A program made the position numbers and the translations under genes. From Bacteroidales bacterium UBA1179 (GTDB taxonomy: Bacteria; Bacteroidota; Bacteroidia; Bacteroidales; Bacteroidaceae), in assembly GCA_002309915.1 (NCBI GenBank), contig DBYT01000074.1, positions 12,769-18,699 of the forward strand: DNA of 5,931 nucleotides. The letters run 5' to 3'. This document shows, piece by piece, positions 5,848-5,931 of the stretch (its first letter is position 1; each line of letters opens with the position of its first letter). The notes beneath the pieces were generated by a model that was not told the DNA's origin, did no database searches, and worked only from the letters and a program-made list of their open reading frames with translations.

Positions 5848-5931
5848 TTAATATTCGGGAATGGACGGGGTGCTGTTTGAAACGCGCACCGATCCGTTCC
5901 AGCAATTATTGACATATCCTGTTATCACTCC
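5848..5931 (-). CDS. C-terminal fragment of the upstream gene in the lipoprotein operon (unidentified)
   Basis: The minus strand is open from the window edge for 27 codons and stops at TAA (5850-5848), 9 nt before the ATG of the 872-residue lipoprotein gene. The fragment ends with GYVNNCWNGSVRVSNS followed by TPSIPEY. The other two minus-strand frames stop within this stretch (TGA at 5929-5927 and TAA at 5908-5906), so this is the only frame open throughout. The close spacing and shared strand argue that it is the preceding cistron of the same operon. In that position a further fimbrillin-family or anchor protein would be expected, but the 27 residues carry no motif that decides the family. 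No function is assigned. Confidence 0.7.
   Translation of the reverse strand, partial: GVITGYVNNCWNGSVRVSNSTPSIPEY

Overview
The window suggests a chromosomal segment of a Bacteroidota bacterium, most likely Bacteroidales. Three things point there: Bacteroidales-type fimbrillin-family lipoproteins, a TAnnTTTG-type -7 promoter element, and A-rich leaders without clear Shine-Dalgarno sites. The genus cannot be fixed from this sequence. All genes read on the minus strand, so the biological order runs from high to low coordinates.

Layout in the direction of transcription: (1) the last 27 codons of an unidentified gene enter at the right edge (5931-5848). (2) After 9 nt comes an 872-residue lipoprotein (5838-3220), with an N-terminal fimbrillin/Mfa-like part and a C-terminal GLUG-like presumed beta-helix. 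(3) After 5 nt comes a compact 345-residue fimbrillin-family lipoprotein (3214-2177). (4) After 3 nt comes a 658-residue lipoprotein (2173-197), again Mfa-like followed by GLUG repeats. (5) A 125-nt intergenic region (196-72) holds a weak AU-rich terminator-like hairpin, a Bacteroidota -7 element and a GC-rich hairpin at the expected 5' end of the next transcript. (6) The first 23 codons of rpsP (ribosomal protein S16) run off the left edge (71-1).

The three complete genes and the partial upstream gene are almost certainly one operon, because the gaps are only 9, 5 and 3 nt. Its promoter lies outside the window. All three proteins have lipoprotein signal peptides and a Thr-Arg-Ala tripeptide about 28-33 residues after the lipidated cysteine. 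In type V pilins such as P. gingivalis FimA and Mfa1, trypsin-like cleavage at this region triggers donor-strand assembly. The simplest reading is a type V pilus (fimbria) accessory or subunit operon: the 345-residue protein is a plain pilin-like subunit, and the two large proteins carry added beta-helix modules that could serve as tip adhesins or surface decorations. These roles are inference; the family assignment rests on visible motifs.

The most interesting points are the repeated Mfa-plus-GLUG architecture with a shared C-terminal module ending in HYTAS, a four-step cysteine ladder in the 658-residue protein, two insertions specific to the 872-residue protein, and a terminator-like hairpin that overlaps the upstream part of the rpsP promoter region. 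No transposase, CRISPR array, tRNA or rRNA was seen. No stretch over 300 nt lacks a gene.
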